60,000 nt of DNA from Hydractinia symbiolongicarpus (GCF_029227915.1 NC_079878.1:20859501-20919500), one strand, 5' to 3'. Positions 34,819 to 48,228 are shown, counted from the first letter of the stretch. Numbers and translations: made by a program. Notes: a model not told the origin generated them from the letters alone.

Positions 34819-37800
34819 GACATCAATGTTTTGTCTTGCAAAGCATGTTCGACTTCATTTTCTTGCAGACGCAGTGAAACCTAAAAGCAAGAAAACCATC
34901 AACATACAAATATTTTACATAAATAGAAAATAGAAAACATTAAACAGACTCGTTTGTCATTTTTAATTATTATCAAATCTATGCAACGGGATTATTTCAC
35001 CACAAAACCTGCTTCCAGAAAACTGTCCAATTCTACTTTATTTATTGTCATGGACTGAGACTTAATTCAGGTGACGGATATCTTGTCCCACATCCATTAT
35101 ACTATAGGTTATTCACCGTATGCCGAAAATCAGGTGACTCTACTAAGATCACTGCCGAATACGGACATGAACAGAAAAAAAGCTATTTGCCTAAAGGCAA
35201 TGAACTTAATGGACACAATATTACGTAAAGGATGAGATAATTACCTTGTTATTGCGTGCGTCCTTTGATGTTTTCACAGCAATGATACCTTGAGACTCCA
35301 GCAAAGTACAAAGTCCACCAAACTCTTCTTGATTCACAATGTTTATTTGTCGGGGCCGACATACACGACAGTATGCTTCATACAGCTAAAAAGAAGACAG
35401 AAATTTATTGCATTTTTCTGGCATACTTTTTAAAATATTTCAATCCGGGAAACACATTTTACATAGCCCAGTTTCTTAATTCAGCATAGAATAAAATTTA
35501 TCCTGACAAAAAGATTTTTTAGGAATTTGAATTACTGCATCTGAATTATTGATTTTTACATTTCCCTGCAAGAAATTGATGGTGTTATAATTGCAGTGCA
35601 GCGAACCGCGCATACAAATCATATATTTCAAAGAGATTACATTCTTGTTGTGTTAGCATTAGCCCTTTTATTGGTTATTAGCCTTTTCCTCATTTAGTAA
35701 AATCGTTTAAAGTTGTAAATTTGAAAATGTAGAAAAAGTTTAAAGTAGCAGCTACTAGTGATATGTAAGCAACCAAATTGGTGAAATATGTATAAAAAAA
35801 ACCTGAAATCTCTGTATTTATCTAGCTTTATAACGTAACTTAGAAATAATCAGACAAGTCAGTAAGATTTAATAAAAGCTTTTTATCACAATTAAAACAA
35901 TGTATCTTAAATCACTGTTTAGCTGTGGAAACCTTAACCCCCCTCCTCTCCCCAAAATATCAAGTTCTGTAGGAAGCCTGATTTTCTTAGTATACAAAAT
36001 ATTAATGTACTTGAGCTACGCACCTTAGGAATAGTAACTTCTTTCAGCTTCTTGTCTTTCAAGCATACCATTAGCGTACAAATAAATATCTTCTGTTGTA
36101 GCGGGATGGTCATTTTATTTGTTGACATTGACATACGGGCACCATATACTTCAGTACAAACAGATGAAACGTGAGAAATGGTTACTTTTTTTGGATTTGC
36201 GTCAACTGTTTTTTCCTTGCGGGTATCTGACTCAACGATTTCAACAGCTCTCCTAAATAGCAAAAATGTTGATTCATCTCATATGTGTATCACCTATTCT
36301 CGGTTAAATGTTCTGAGTAGATGAGCAAGGATTTTTCACAATAAAAATTGATATTCATTTTTATCACACCATATGAAGTCCTTTACCTCAAAATATCCAA
36401 TGCCTTGCGAGCGTCTCCGCTCATTGCAGACACTTTTCTTGCACAAAATTGAATCGCAGTATTGTCCACGACGTTCGAATTAATCTGAAAGGTACAAATT
36501 TAATAAGTTAGTAATCTTTTTTTTATAATTATGACAAACACAATTTGAAATTCACAGTCACATACTTCTTTTAAACGTTCTTGCAATATTGATGCAATAT
36601 CGTCTTTAGAATATGGTGGAAACTGCAGAAGAAGAGGTTTACCTACAAAAAAAAGTTAGTTCTTTAATATGTTGGTTGCCCAAAATTAATTTAATGGTAC
36701 ACAATTTTCTAACCATGTCAATTAAGAAAAACAACCTATTTAGTACAGCTCCCAGTACTTTACAGGAAAAAATTCAGGTGCATGATTTTTCTTAAATCCT
36801 CTAATTATTCTAGGATACCCAAGGATTTAGTTTGTGAAAATTAAATTCCCAAATGGAATCTCGTAAGAAGTGCATTATGAGGATTTCCTGACATATATGC
36901 CAATAGTAATTGGCAAGGCGTTGTATAATTGACAGCTTAGACCTTGTCAATAACAATGGTTCTTTTTTATAACATCCATTTATAATGGTTCCCCACTAGT
37001 GACCTTTTTTAAAAACTATGTTTGTATGTTTGGAAGATTCCTATTATCAAAACACCAAAATGGTATCTTACTGCCACTTAACTGTGAATTAAATTTTATA
37101 GATATAGTTGAGGTACTGAGGATAACTATTACTTACATGTAGCCTTGGCTTGCAATCTTGGGAGGATTCTGTCAGTTAAGTCTAATGCATTAGCAATTCC
37201 TATAGATAAACACAGAATTCAAAAATAAACTCCCACAGCTCTTAATCTTTTTCTAAATATCCATTTCAAGTTATGTAATTACCTATCAAAACCAATCTGG
37301 ACTTTGGCAAAAATGGCATCTCAAAGAGTTTATAAAGTACTTCTTGATTTTTGCTTTCCAGTTGATCTATTTCGTCAAGTACCAATAATCTGCACAAAAA
37401 AGGCACAACTTAAGTAATTTTTAATAATTGGTCAAACAAAATTTTGGTTAAAACTATACTCCTCTTCCTTAAATATTTCCTGAAAATGACTTTCCCAAAG
37501 CAAAGAAATGAAATGCTTATTTTTCCATCATTGACTAAAAATTTCAAAATATAAATGTCTTTTTATAAGGACTTAAGATAGACTTACATTCTAGGACCAC
37601 TGGCAGTAAAAGTCTTTTCTAAGTATTTCATAGCATCCTTGGATGGTACTGGTTTAGACGAGTTTTTTAATACTTCAGCTAGTTTACTAAATATACTCTG
37701 GGAACATCTTAGGGACATACAGTTCAGAAACACGGACTTGATCTTTTCACACTAAAATGAAGAAACTAAATAATATATTATATGCCAACAAATAGTAGGA

Positions 37801-39134
37801 TAACTAATTTATTTCTCTGTAAACTTTGTTAAAACCAAATTTTAAACTCACATTTACATCTTCTAGCACTTTTGTTAAACATGCCGTTTTCCCTGTTCCA
37901 GGGGCACCGGACATATACAAGCTACCTTGCGTCGAATTCTTTATAGTCCTGTCCACAAACTCACGAATAGTACTAAGTTCCTGATCACGGGAAATAAGAT
38001 CAGATGGAATTGAAGTATGCAATGCTTGACGAATGTCATTATAACATGCTCCTAAAATATAAAATAATGCTAAATATAAAATAATAATTAAAAATAAAGC
38101 ATGTTATTTGTGCTTTTAAAGTTTGAAGGTGATAAAATAGACCTTTTTAATTCATTTTTTAAAATGCTTTATAAGAATTATTTCTTAAAAAACTTTACCT
38201 GTATCATTGTGCGAGAGAAGCAACTTTCTTTTAACCACCGTTGTATCAGGATTTTGAATGTTTGTACTGTCAGTTAAAGGAGATTTTAAGGGAGTTAAAA
38301 CATCTTTTCTTGGTGTCTTGACTGGACTGCATGCATTTTCATCATCTAAGAGAGAATAAAGCTTGTCTAATTTGGGATATTTAGGAGGATTTTACCTGTT
38401 TTTTAGGAGATTTTAGGAGAATTTAAATTAGTGACAAGATATATTTCCCCCCAAAAATCCATTTTACAAATAAAGTTTTATAGTTGTTCTCTAAAAATTT
38501 AGGAGATTTTTAGGAGTACTTGTAAAAATTCAGGAAATTTTAGGATATTTTAGGATTATTAAGGAGGTGTGGAAACCCTGTTCTCTGCTGAGAATAGACA
38601 AACAGATTTGACATGATAAAGATTCACATATATACGCAGTTGTAAGAGCCAGAAGGGGTTACCGCAAAAAATGTAAACCTTCAAAAAGGTCTATGGAGGT
38701 GGCGGTTAACACAGGTTTGACTGTATGTGTTGTTAAAGACAAATAAATTTCCTATGTGATGTATTGTTTAACTAAAGAGTTTATGTCAGTCAGACCATTC
38801 TACAAAATATGTTGGATCGTGTTGGATGTATAAAATAATGAAAACGACTACCAAATAGTTATCATTAATAAATAGGTATTTTTTACATTTTTTCCCCACA
38901 CGAAAAATTCACTTAAAACGACTGTGTATTGAATATAATAAGCTTACTTTGGGGCACAAATCTTTTCTTTCTTGTTCTTTGAGTTGTCTTTTTCTTCAAG
39001 CCAGATGAATTTTCTTTCTCAGTAACACGTTTAGTTGTAACAGAATGCCTAGTTTTTCTTTGTGGGAAATTTATTGTTGATTGAACATTACTCACAGACA
39101 TATCCAAACATGATCTCGATCTAGTTCCAGGCAT
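34788..39134 (-). CDS. CDC6: CDC6, replication licensing AAA+ ATPase (11 exons, 501 aa)
   Basis: Loads the MCM helicase with ORC and CDT1 at replication origins in G1. Exons: 38948-39134, 38199-38345, 37852-38051, 37588-37751, 37283-37389, 37137-37199, 36566-36642, 36387-36484, 36024-36252, 35245-35385, 34788-34880; all phases agree and the total is 502 codons with stop (human 560 aa). N-terminus MPGTRSRS... STINFPQRK resembles vertebrate CDC6. Regulatory sites: KEN box 40-42 (APC/C-Cdh1), proline-directed sites S70, T74, T81, S85 (SPVKTPRK matches CDK consensus), and an RxL cyclin-binding candidate 103-105. ATPase: Walker A GAPGTGKT 160-167, Walker B VLDEID 236-241, sensor 1 GIAN 269-272, sensor 2 in SGDARKALD (R341). 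A winged-helix region follows, including [11 protein letters not shown]. The end VPS is close to the human GLP terminus. It diverges from DRC5. Confidence 0.96.
38370..38580. repeat. TTTTAGGAGATTTT-type simple repeat in CDC6 intron 1
   Basis: The words ttaggagattttaggag and ttttaggatattttagga recur about eight times, in two clusters. It is an irregular simple repeat. The TTAGGA unit resembles telomeric TTAGGG only superficially; no run of three or more exact units exists. Confidence 0.55.
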
Positions 39135-39206
39135 TTTTTATAAAAACTTTGTTCCTTTGTACTAACCACACTCCACAAAATAAGACAAGCCCGCGAACAA
39201 TTTTTG

Positions 39207-39214
39207 TTTCCCGC
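39207..39214. promoter_or_regulatory. E2F site TTTCCCGC
   Basis: An exact match to the TTTSSCGC consensus, 73 bp upstream of the CDC6 start codon. E2F sites control CDC6 at G1/S in animals, so position and gene fit. Binding is inferred. Confidence 0.65.
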
Positions 39215-39503
39215 TAAAAAAAAATATTTTTTTAGAAAGAAAGAAAAAGATAGCCAATGGGATGCTGCTTTTTCCTTTTATCCAATCAAGTACTTAGTAA
39301 GTATAAATAAAGTCGAAAAGCTCACGGAAACCGACTAGGTGAAGCCCTGGCCAGTAACTAAAATAAAAACATTTAACTGTATAGTTAAATTTTCCAGTAA
39401 GAAAATATTTTAATTTGTTGTGAAATATCCATAACATATTTTGGTAACCTTAAATAAAGCCTTTCCTAAACAATGAAATGACCCTGGACATTTTGCAGAC
39501 CTT

Positions 39504-39517
39504 GCCATTACGGCAAC
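39504..39517. promoter_or_regulatory. RFX X-box GCCATTACGGCAAC
   Basis: Matches the X-box pattern RYYNYY-N(1-3)-RRNRAC with a 2-bp spacer, 206 bp upstream of the DRC5 start. RFX factors drive cilium genes through such sites in animals. The GGCAAC half is perfect; the left half is looser. Confidence 0.55.
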
Positions 39518-39722
39518 GAGAATTAAAACGAGGCTGGAGTCAAAACAACTTTCTAAAGATGGTAGCCGAAAAATATAGATTAAAGGTCAATTTTAAAGTG
39601 TAAAGAAAGGAACACAAACCCTATTTATTTTCCCCTATTGGTTGTGCGAGGAAATGCACTTTCAAGAGTTGCTACATTCAGATAATTTTTTGTGCACTTA
39701 ACCTCACTGTACCATAAAAGAT

Positions 39723-42700
39723 ATGAGGAGAATAATTGCAGAAGACCCAGAATGGTGAATTTAATTAATTTTTTTTACTACCCAGTATTAACTTAAATAT
39801 TCTCAAAAGAATGTTGACACCTTATTTTTTTCCTTTTTATTTTTTTAATAGGAACTTAGCTACCGTGCCCCACCTTACAGAGTTATGTTTAAAGCACATT
39901 GTCCATAATTTTAAAGGTAAAGTTTGTCAGTCACTGCATCACTTTCAAGGTTAGCTACCTCTCCCAGCTCAGAAAACTTTTTCTCATATCGTAGATAATG
40001 ACAAACTATTACAGAATTTAATAATTATTTTGTATACATCAATAGTGGCAGAACTATTTACCAAACTATGAGTATAACATGCTGTTGCTTGATTATACAG
40101 ATACTCGCAAACGTAAATTTGCATCACTTGATAGACGTGCAAAAAAAATTATGAATTATGACAACGAGAAAACTAATACCATCATTAACTATCAACATAA
40201 ACATGCTTGCAAATTTGTAGGAAAGTGTCTTGATGAGAATATGTGATAACTGTTATGGTTATTTCAAGAAGTTCAAAAACATGCTAAACAGTCATCATGC
40301 TTTAAAATTGTCTGCTGTACGCACAAGTTTGCCAAAAAGTCTACTTAGTTTGTGACAGCAAAGATGTATAACTGCCTACCACCAGCTATTAGGAAAACAA
40401 AAGTCTTTAATAAATTTGTTAAGAAACTTGATGATTATTTTTGTTTGTAAAATACCAAGCATAGACGGTAAAAAATCAAAAGATTAAAATATGAGAGAAG
40501 TTTTCGTAAAAACTATTTACATCATCAATCTCTATGTACAACTAAATTCTTACAATAAAATCAACCTACTTTTAAACTTTTAACCATCAATAATTGTTCG
40601 ACTTGGGAGTACTTAAAAGCACGATTAATTACGTAAATTTAAGTAATCCCATTGCAAAAAAGTGACTCTACGCAAACCGAAATTAAATGATCAGGTAGAT
40701 CACCAATCATTGTCACTTTTTCGCCTCATATTTGCTTTTCTATTAACATTTAGTATTTTGTTGTAACAAAAAACATCTGCTTTTAGGATTTAGGTTGTGT
40801 TATTATCTTTTTAGATAATCCAATACTGTTGGAGTTGTTACCTCGACACAAGTCAAAAGTATTGACAAATTTAGACGTAAACATTCCCTTGTTGTATGTC
40901 CTTAGCATATTATTTTGCTTGTGTTGATAAGTACTAATTTAATATCATAGGGTAAGTCCTAAGAAATTGTACTCTTGATTACTTAATCATAGAAAGGGAA
41001 GGATATTAAGGAGATAGGTTTTTGTGAAATTGATAGTTAGGGAAGGTGTTTGTAAATGGATTGATTTTTACTCTGAATTAGGGGTTTAGCAATAGCTGAG
41101 GGAGTAAGGGAGAGTTTTTACTTGTTGTATTCGAATTGTGACAGACCTTCGTCAAACACAATGTACCACCTTTAATAAATTCTGACGTCTTTGTCAGAAA
41201 GCTAAATTATTTTTTGCATAACGTACATTTGTTTGTTGTGTTGTTTTAAAGCTTTTTTCGAGAATTGCACAATATTTTCTTCCATTTCCCAATTATATTG
41301 AAAAATTATCTTCTTACGATAATTAGGAAGGCTATAAAGGGAGAGGTTGATTTTCCTAATTTTTCGATGATTTTCTGAAATTTGGTGTTATCTCCCCTGC
41401 TACAATTAAGGTACCAAGAGTTATACTACAGAAGAAGGATCAGAGTAGTCCAACAGCAGAGTAGCAGTGGTTTGCAATGGCTAAAAAAAGATAAATATAT
41501 GACAATATAGTTACTTTTAAAAACTTGTTTTAAAAGCTTCTTTTTTTATTTCATTTTTTGATTTTTTAACCTTCTGCTAAGGTTTTGTTATAAAATAATT
41601 TTAATAAAGACTTTTTTAATTAGTAATAATAATATTTATATATACAGAAAAGAGGTGTTCCACAGTACTTATTTTAGGTACAATAATTGCACATTCTAAT
41701 AGGTATAGAGGGACCCACTAGTTGCTGAAATTCTAACATGTGTGATATTTTTGAAGAAAGCCCTCATAGAAAAGCAAGTATTTAATTTGATACAGAGATT
41801 TTAGCCCATTTTCACAAATCAAAACAACTAATTTATCATATATCATAAGCTTGATTGAAACAACATGTCTATTTTCTTATTTATTTTTTGTATATATATT
41901 TTATAAATAATCTTCAAGTTTTATACTTTTTAGAGTGACTGCAAATTTAATAGATGACGAGGGGTACTGGCAACGCTGTTGTAAATCTAGATGGCAAATT
42001 TGTGATGTGTTGCACTGTGGTAACTCTTGGAAAAGAATGTTCTTTGAAAAGAATTTAGTGGGTAATTAAACTGTTGTTAATGAAACTTTACATATCTTAA
42101 AGTTCTGGACTTTGAATGAGTATATAGCACACATTCATGAAATATACAATATTGAAATATAGAAATAACTACACTGGCTATAAATACCAATTTAAAACTA
42201 TTGTTTTTCTCTATCAAAGCCTTGTCACCATAATTGGTTATATTTGGCACAATATTTTGTGATGCCATTTGTGATTAATTGTTATGAGCAAATGGTAAAA
42301 CCCTGTTTAAAGGCCTTCTCTGTTTCAGAGTACCTAAATGAAGAGGAACAAGCCGTGTTTAAAGGTCTTCTCTGTTTGAAAGTACTTAAATAAAGAGAAA
42401 TCAACCCTGCCTAAATGTCTTCTTTGTTTTAAAGTACTTCAATGAGGGGGAACAATCCCTTTTTTTAAGGTCTTCTCTGCTTTAAAGTACCTAAATGAAG
42501 GAGAACAAAGGACAAACTTTGACTGTATCTTTTTATATTTTTACTATATATTTCAATAAATTAATTATTACATAATACTAAATAAAAGCTGGGTGACTCA
42601 TGTTACTTAGTCTAGTGACTTTTATACATAGTCTAAATTTATAAGAGAGTTCGAATGAACTGAAATTATCACAAAACATGCAATAATTTCTTAAATAATT

Positions 42701-45700
42701 CAGGTAATAGTTTAGTATTAACGATAACTGTGAGTACATTAATCCAGCTTTAGAAACCAGTTAACCAGCCAAACAGAGCCAACATTTATCTGCCAAAACT
42801 CTATTTTTGTTGTTCAGTCCATTGCTTTAACAAACTGTATTTCTTTTTTTTACCAAACTGATTACTTGTTTACCAATAAAATATTTTTACAGTAAGAGAA
42901 TGCTAAATTACATATAGAAGAACCATAATTTGAATGATTTTTGTGTTAAACTCCATCACAATTATCCAATAGTGACTTTTGTCAGCTTGTATGCTCCTTA
43001 GAAAGTTACAGTTATAAGAATTGGTAACAAAATATAAAAAACTAATAAACTCTCCCTTTAGTTCGTGGAATTTTTACATTATTGTATCTTATTTTACATA
43101 TTGGACATACAAAATGGAAAGAAAGTTCAAATAACTTGAAGCAAATCGTAGAGGATTTGCATTTTAAAACGTTTTTTTTTTATACTAGATTTGTTTAAAT
43201 TATTATTTTCATAAATACAAGGTTGGTAAAATGCTTGAAATCTCAAATAAAGTGAAAATCTTTTCTTTTAGAAATCATTGAAAGGTTTGTACCTGGAACA
43301 ACTGACCAAAATATTGTGAGTATACAAGTGTAAATCCTCCCAATGCATTATTTCTGCATCACTCATTGTTCTTTCCAGCTTGAGAAATTAACCACACTTT
43401 ACTAATCAGCTTTTAGAAACGTTAAAATTATCAAAAGATTATGTTGTATGTTTAAATATTGACCAGTTGCTTCCTCCTGTGAAAGAACCGCCTCCAAACG
43501 TTGATGATGAATTCTCTGACAGGTAAATAATGTACGCCAATACTGGTAGCTATTACAGTGAGGTGTGATGAAACTATCATGCAAATGTATGTCAAGGAGC
43601 ATCCCATAAAAAGAAATGTTCTGTTTTTTTCTTTCATTTTAAAATTAAAGGCGAACAGTGATTTGGAAAAAATTATATTTAATGTTTCGTTCAGAGAGAA
43701 AACAACATAAGTATTCATATAAAAAAAGAATTTTTAAAAAATGATGCATTTTGAGCATAATAAAAGCATTTGAAATTTTCATATTTGACGTAATAGATGC
43801 ATATAATAAAATCACATATCATTGGAAGCTAAACGTATTGTGTTTTTTCGTCTTCCTACTGTTACATGTATATTACAATTTATAATGTGTAAATACGCGT
43901 CAGGGTTAACATATCAAAGTTTCCAGTCACTTGCTAGCGTTGCTACTCCTAGTCTGAGGCAACTTTGACGTCATTACCATTATAATTTTTTCAAGAGTAA
44001 AAATAGATAATAAAAACATTTTCTGTTATCGTCTCATTATACTCTTTTATTTGAACCGAAATTTTGACCTCTGTTCATCTTTAAGTTAACCTGTGTCCAT
44101 TTGTCCGGGAAAATAACGTGAAAGTCAGAATTTATACACTTTTCAAAAAATCAGGAAAAATCAAGGAAATAGCTTATGCATTATTACGACCAATGTCAAT
44201 TTATATTATAAGGGATTGAGCAGACAAATCTAGTTACTAGAAGAGCATCAGATAGAGCATCAGAAACAAAGGACAATAAAATGAAAGGAAATCAGGAAAA
44301 CTCGATCTAACATATATGTTTTTTACACATAATTCTCCTTAAAACTTTCTGCATGTCATTATTTGAATTTTCACTATAAATCTTTGTTTTGCTTAGCGAC
44401 AGTGATGCAGGAGAAGGTCCACTGTATGACCATCTTGATTTCAACATTGTTTTGGAAAGGCTACCAAAACTTGAACAACTTCATCTTACTTACGGGTAAC
44501 AACTTGGTATTATTGTTTTATACAACAAGGAAATGACACACTAAGGGTGTATTATTCTACAAGGTGTTGTCTTTCATGAGATATATATAAAATGGACTGG
44601 TATATTGTAATTGCTGAAAGTTTAATTTCTTAAAAACTTTTCATTTTAATAACCCGACATTATCCAACTTGGTGTATGAGCTGGTGTATGATCAATAGAA
44701 GACAATATAAAAAGCTTTCCGTTGTGTTCTTAAGTTGAAACAAATCATGTGATTTTGCTAAAAAATGTTATTACTTGGACCTGTTACAAAGCTATGAGAA
44801 GCATTTTTCACGCCTTAGGCACCCCAGTTGCAAAACAATCGTATTAAATTTCTTTTAAACCTTTTTGTTTGTTTGTTGCTTTGTTCTTTTATTAGTTTCA
44901 ACTGGTTTTATTCTATTTAGGGTAAAAGATTGCGGAATGAACTTTGAATGGAATTTGTTCGAGTTCACAAATAAGGATTGCTCTTTGTTAGCCAAAGTAC
45001 GTCTCTTTTTTAATTGTTACTTGTCTTGTTTAAAGATGACAAAAATTATCTCTGCTTTGATTCTGATATGATAATTCATTCTTTGCACTGAATTTCATCG
45101 GTTATTTAGTTGTATTCAATAATGTGGTGGGGCAGCTTATCATACATACATTGTCTTTTGTAAACAAAATCTTACGCGTTTAGTTATTTTGCCCGTCTTA
45201 AGTCAACACCCTTCAATTTCACACCCGTCCCAAGTCAACAACGGACCATTTTGCACAGATTTACGTTATTTTAAGTTTCTTGGAACCAAGGATTTTTAAA
45301 GCATCTGTCCTTTTAAACTGCAACATGGTAATTATTACCATTAGGAAGCTGCCGCAATAAGAATCGTGGCAGAATTTAAACAACAAAATTGTATATCTTG
45401 AAATCAAACACTGATCATCACAGATCTGGCTTTTTACCCTTCGGTCAAGCTGTATTCCCTAAAAGGATATCCTATCTATCCTGTTAGGTATGCCATAACA
45501 ACTGTTTCACTCAAAAAAATTTATATTTTATCTTCTTGGAAAAACGTACAGTGTGTAAAAAACCTTAGAGTATTTATTTTGGAAGTTTGGGGCTTTTTTG
45601 GGTATAATAATTGAGATTATTTGTGAGTAATTTACTACAGGATATCGCATGCTCTTATGCGACAGTAGGCAGATATATCGAGTACGAAAAGTTAAAAAAG

Positions 45701-47486
45701 TGTATTAAATTATTTTCAGGCACTGAAATCATGCTCAACACTAAAATTGTTTCATTTACATAAAAGTAAAGTAGATGATGAAAAAGCGAGAGTGATCATT
45801 AGTCATCTCTTGGATCACCCATCGTTAGAGATTTTAGGTACGCATGTTTTGATACGCCAAGTTTACGCCCAATTTCACGCCCAAGTTGCTTTTACATGTT
45901 TTTAGTTATTTGACTCGCATATTTGGATAAGGGAGGGATATTAAAACTATTTAAAACTTTCTTGAAATGGATTGTGTTTTCATATTTCTTTAAGACATAG
46001 CTAATATCAATGTTAAACAATATCACGTGATGAAATCCTGTTTGATCCTTCTTCTAAAAGTGAAATTCAGCTAAGCAGTGCTTTGAATGTGTTTTAGATT
46101 TATCATACAACAAACTTTCTGATAGCAGCGCAAGAGCTATCGGAAAACTTCTAAATGGCCGCAGTAAGTTGGTTACCCTTGATTTGACAGACAACCATAT
46201 CTCATCGCAAGGTGCAGCTGCTATAGGACACGCCCTTGGGAAAAACACAACCCTTAAAAAGTTAAACTTAAGACACAACAGGTGAGATTGAGGAGTGGAT
46301 AAAACTGGGTTGAGTGACGTAGTTTTTTGTATAAGTTTGGAGATTGGAGAAATCATATCTATTGCTCTGCAAACTGTGATCCATTAAGCAGTATACTATC
46401 TTTGATATGTGGTCATGTGTCTAAATGCTGCGAGCTGTAGTTTACAAGTATAACCAATATACAATAAGAATTTTTATCATTTTCCAGACTAAAAGATGAA
46501 GGGTGTCAGTCGTTATGTCGATCTTTGTTAAAGAACACAACTCTGACTGAACTCAACATTGGTAGTAATAATTTTGGAATCGCGTCTTCTGCTTTGCTCG
46601 GACAGGTGATACTTTCTCTATACTCTACACCGTGCATAGAGAATTTTTTATTTTTCTTGTGTTCAACAGAATGATCTATGTTCTCACCCTCCATGATTTT
46701 TCTTTCTTTCCAAGGTGCTGTTATACAACAAGAAGCTTTCTTCAATAAATTTGTCTTGCAACACTTTAAATGAGGTACACTTTTATTGTGCTAAATGTTA
46801 CTTGCATTTCTTTCTTTGTTAGCAGTGTGAGGCATGGCCAAACATACCGCGTGAATGCTCGGATAGTTTTCTCTAAGATGAAATGAGGTTGATAATAAAA
46901 GTATTGATGGAGATGTGGTCTTATTCGGTGAAAGACTCCTTAAAAAGTTGCTGCGCTCCCTTTTGCTGAGACTCAGCTCGACGAAAAGTTTCGTTGAACA
47001 GTTGTTTTTATTGCAAATCTTACAATTTAACACTTCTTCACATATTTTTTTCTTCTAATCATAAAATTTGTGCGTAGGCAGTGAACCTATCGTTTTCATT
47101 GTTAGTATGTTAATTCCCCACCATGTTGCCGGAAGCCAAGTTTACCCTCTAATAGTTATTTAATATCTTCAGCTGTAAGTTTCAGATGTGTATTGTCACT
47201 TTGTAAGCCAGGGTACGAGAGTCCCCGTCGGCTTTTATTAGGGCTAAGGGTCTTGGGTTTTACAAAAAAAATTTTCTTCAGTCGCGAAAACCTTGATACA
47301 CTCGAAATACACTCTTAGGAAGGTGGTAAAACAATTCAAGAAGTTATGGAAGATAATACTAGTTTAACCTACATGGACTTAAGATTGACCGACATTGGAC
47401 AAGAATGTGAGTACTGTATAAACCAACTGCTGAAGAGGAATCGTGAAACCAAGCGGAAAGAAGAAGCACAACTGAGAATGAAATAA
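39723..47486 (+). CDS. TCTE1: DRC5 / TCTE1, nexin-dynein regulatory complex LRR protein (13 exons, 427 aa)
   Basis: An axonemal leucine-rich-repeat subunit of the nexin-dynein regulatory complex, needed for motile cilia and sperm flagella. Exons: 39723-39754, 39852-39916, 40815-40893, 41934-42061, 43272-43315, 43410-43522, 44397-44495, 44921-44996, 45720-45837, 46098-46281, 46488-46605, 46715-46774, 47319-47486; all phases agree. Family signatures: MRRIIAEDPEW at the start, VTANLIDDEGYWQRCC, GNSWKRMFFEKNL, VPGTTD, VKDCGMNFEWNLFEFTNKDC, KSKVDDEKARVIISHLLDHP, then LRRs (LSYNKLSD, LDLTDNHISSQGA, LNLRHNRLKDEG, INLSCN, MDLRL) and a basic tail ending LRMK. Human TCTE1 is about 501 aa; the N-terminal extension before RRMRRIIAEDPEW is missing here, and an in-frame TAA at about 39699 argues against a longer first exon unless an upstream exon is spliced in. 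Divergent from CDC6. Confidence 0.95.
40088..40450 (+). pseudogene. Relic of LINE reverse transcriptase C-terminus in DRC5 intron 2
   Basis: Broken frames spell the typical end of a CR1/Jockey-type non-LTR reverse transcriptase: a block LDYTDTRKRKFASLDRRAKK in one frame (interrupted by TGA at 40244), then LSAVRTSLPKSLL, then TAKMYNCLPPAIRKTKVFNK to a stop at 40448-40450. The family pattern is R(T)(N)L..(K)....W(N)xLPxxIRxxKSxxxFKKxL. Two frame changes and two stops show that it is dead. Only this 3' piece is visible, as expected of 5'-truncated LINE copies. Confidence 0.6.
42300..42510. repeat. Minisatellite, 4 units of about 52 bp, in DRC5 intron 4
   Basis: The word cttctctg/cttctttg starts at 42315, 42367, 42419 and 42472. 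Each unit carries gtttaaagg...agtacctaaatgaag-like text. It is unrelated in sequence to the arrays at 18.5 and 19.8 kb but has the same period. Confidence 0.8.
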
Positions 47487-48228
47487 TGTTATGTTATAAC
47501 TGTCTGTTATTATTGTATTTTTGTAATATATTTGCGATTTTAATATTTCGTTGTTTTTCTTTATTGCATGATCCAATTTTTACCTATTCTTCGTGGTATA
47601 CTTTGTTAAACTTTATCCTCAAAACTTAAATGTTGTTGGTTCTTTATGCGGCTTATCTGCGTATTATTCCCAACATGTTCTTGAAGATATAACATTATTT
47701 TTTAACAGTCTGTTCTGTCAATATGCTTTTAATTGCATTTGCATTCTGTCAATTTTATTGGACTATCTGTACTGGCCATAATAACTGGAAAAAAACAAGA
47801 TATTGTGTGGACACCCTTTTGAGTTTTTGGAATATTTTTGCTAAAAAAAACATCTATGCTAATAGATATCGGAGGAAACAGAATTGTGCGTGCCCTTCTT
47901 CCAGGAAGCACGACAACTAAAATTGTAAAGGGGCTATTCTATATTCGATTTTTTTATTATGCGAAACCATGACAACAAAATTCGAAATAGAAATTAAAAA
48001 GTCACATAAATGACGAAAATAAATATTAATATAAAATTTAATTGTGTGTTTGAAAAAACAAAAATGCTAAATTATTATTAAAATCAGTTTGATCTTCATT
48101 TCGTTTGCACCTGTTGTGCTAAAAAGCGTTTATTTACACCTGTCTTGTAATTTTTAAACTTTATCGTGTTCCTGGAGTCGCTGTTGAGTCAATAGCCTGT
48201 CCTGTGGAACGCCATCTTGCCAGTTGTG
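47487..48228. other. Intergenic DRC5-GPCR
   Basis: The 3'UTR of DRC5 and promoter of the receptor. A plus-strand AATAAA lies at 48018-48023. The short frames at 47593-47920 show no family features. Confidence 0.45.

Larger units (their letters stand above)
39135..39722. promoter_or_regulatory. Shared divergent promoter, CDC6 / DRC5
   Basis: 588 bp separate the two start codons, so both promoters must lie here (or in upstream exons of one gene overlapping it). It holds an E2F site close to CDC6 and an RFX X-box closer to DRC5 (separate entries). No TATA box is placed properly for either gene. A TTGCTACATTCAG acceptor-like site at 39668-39680 precedes the DRC5 start by about 43 bp. Confidence 0.6.

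Noticed and set aside
38370-38580. Interstitial telomere sequence
   Set aside because: The units are TTAGGA-like with irregular spacing, not runs of TTAGGG.
48217-48228. TTG start adding four residues to the GPCR
   Set aside because: TTG is not a normal start in animals; ATG at 48229 is the first AUG in frame.
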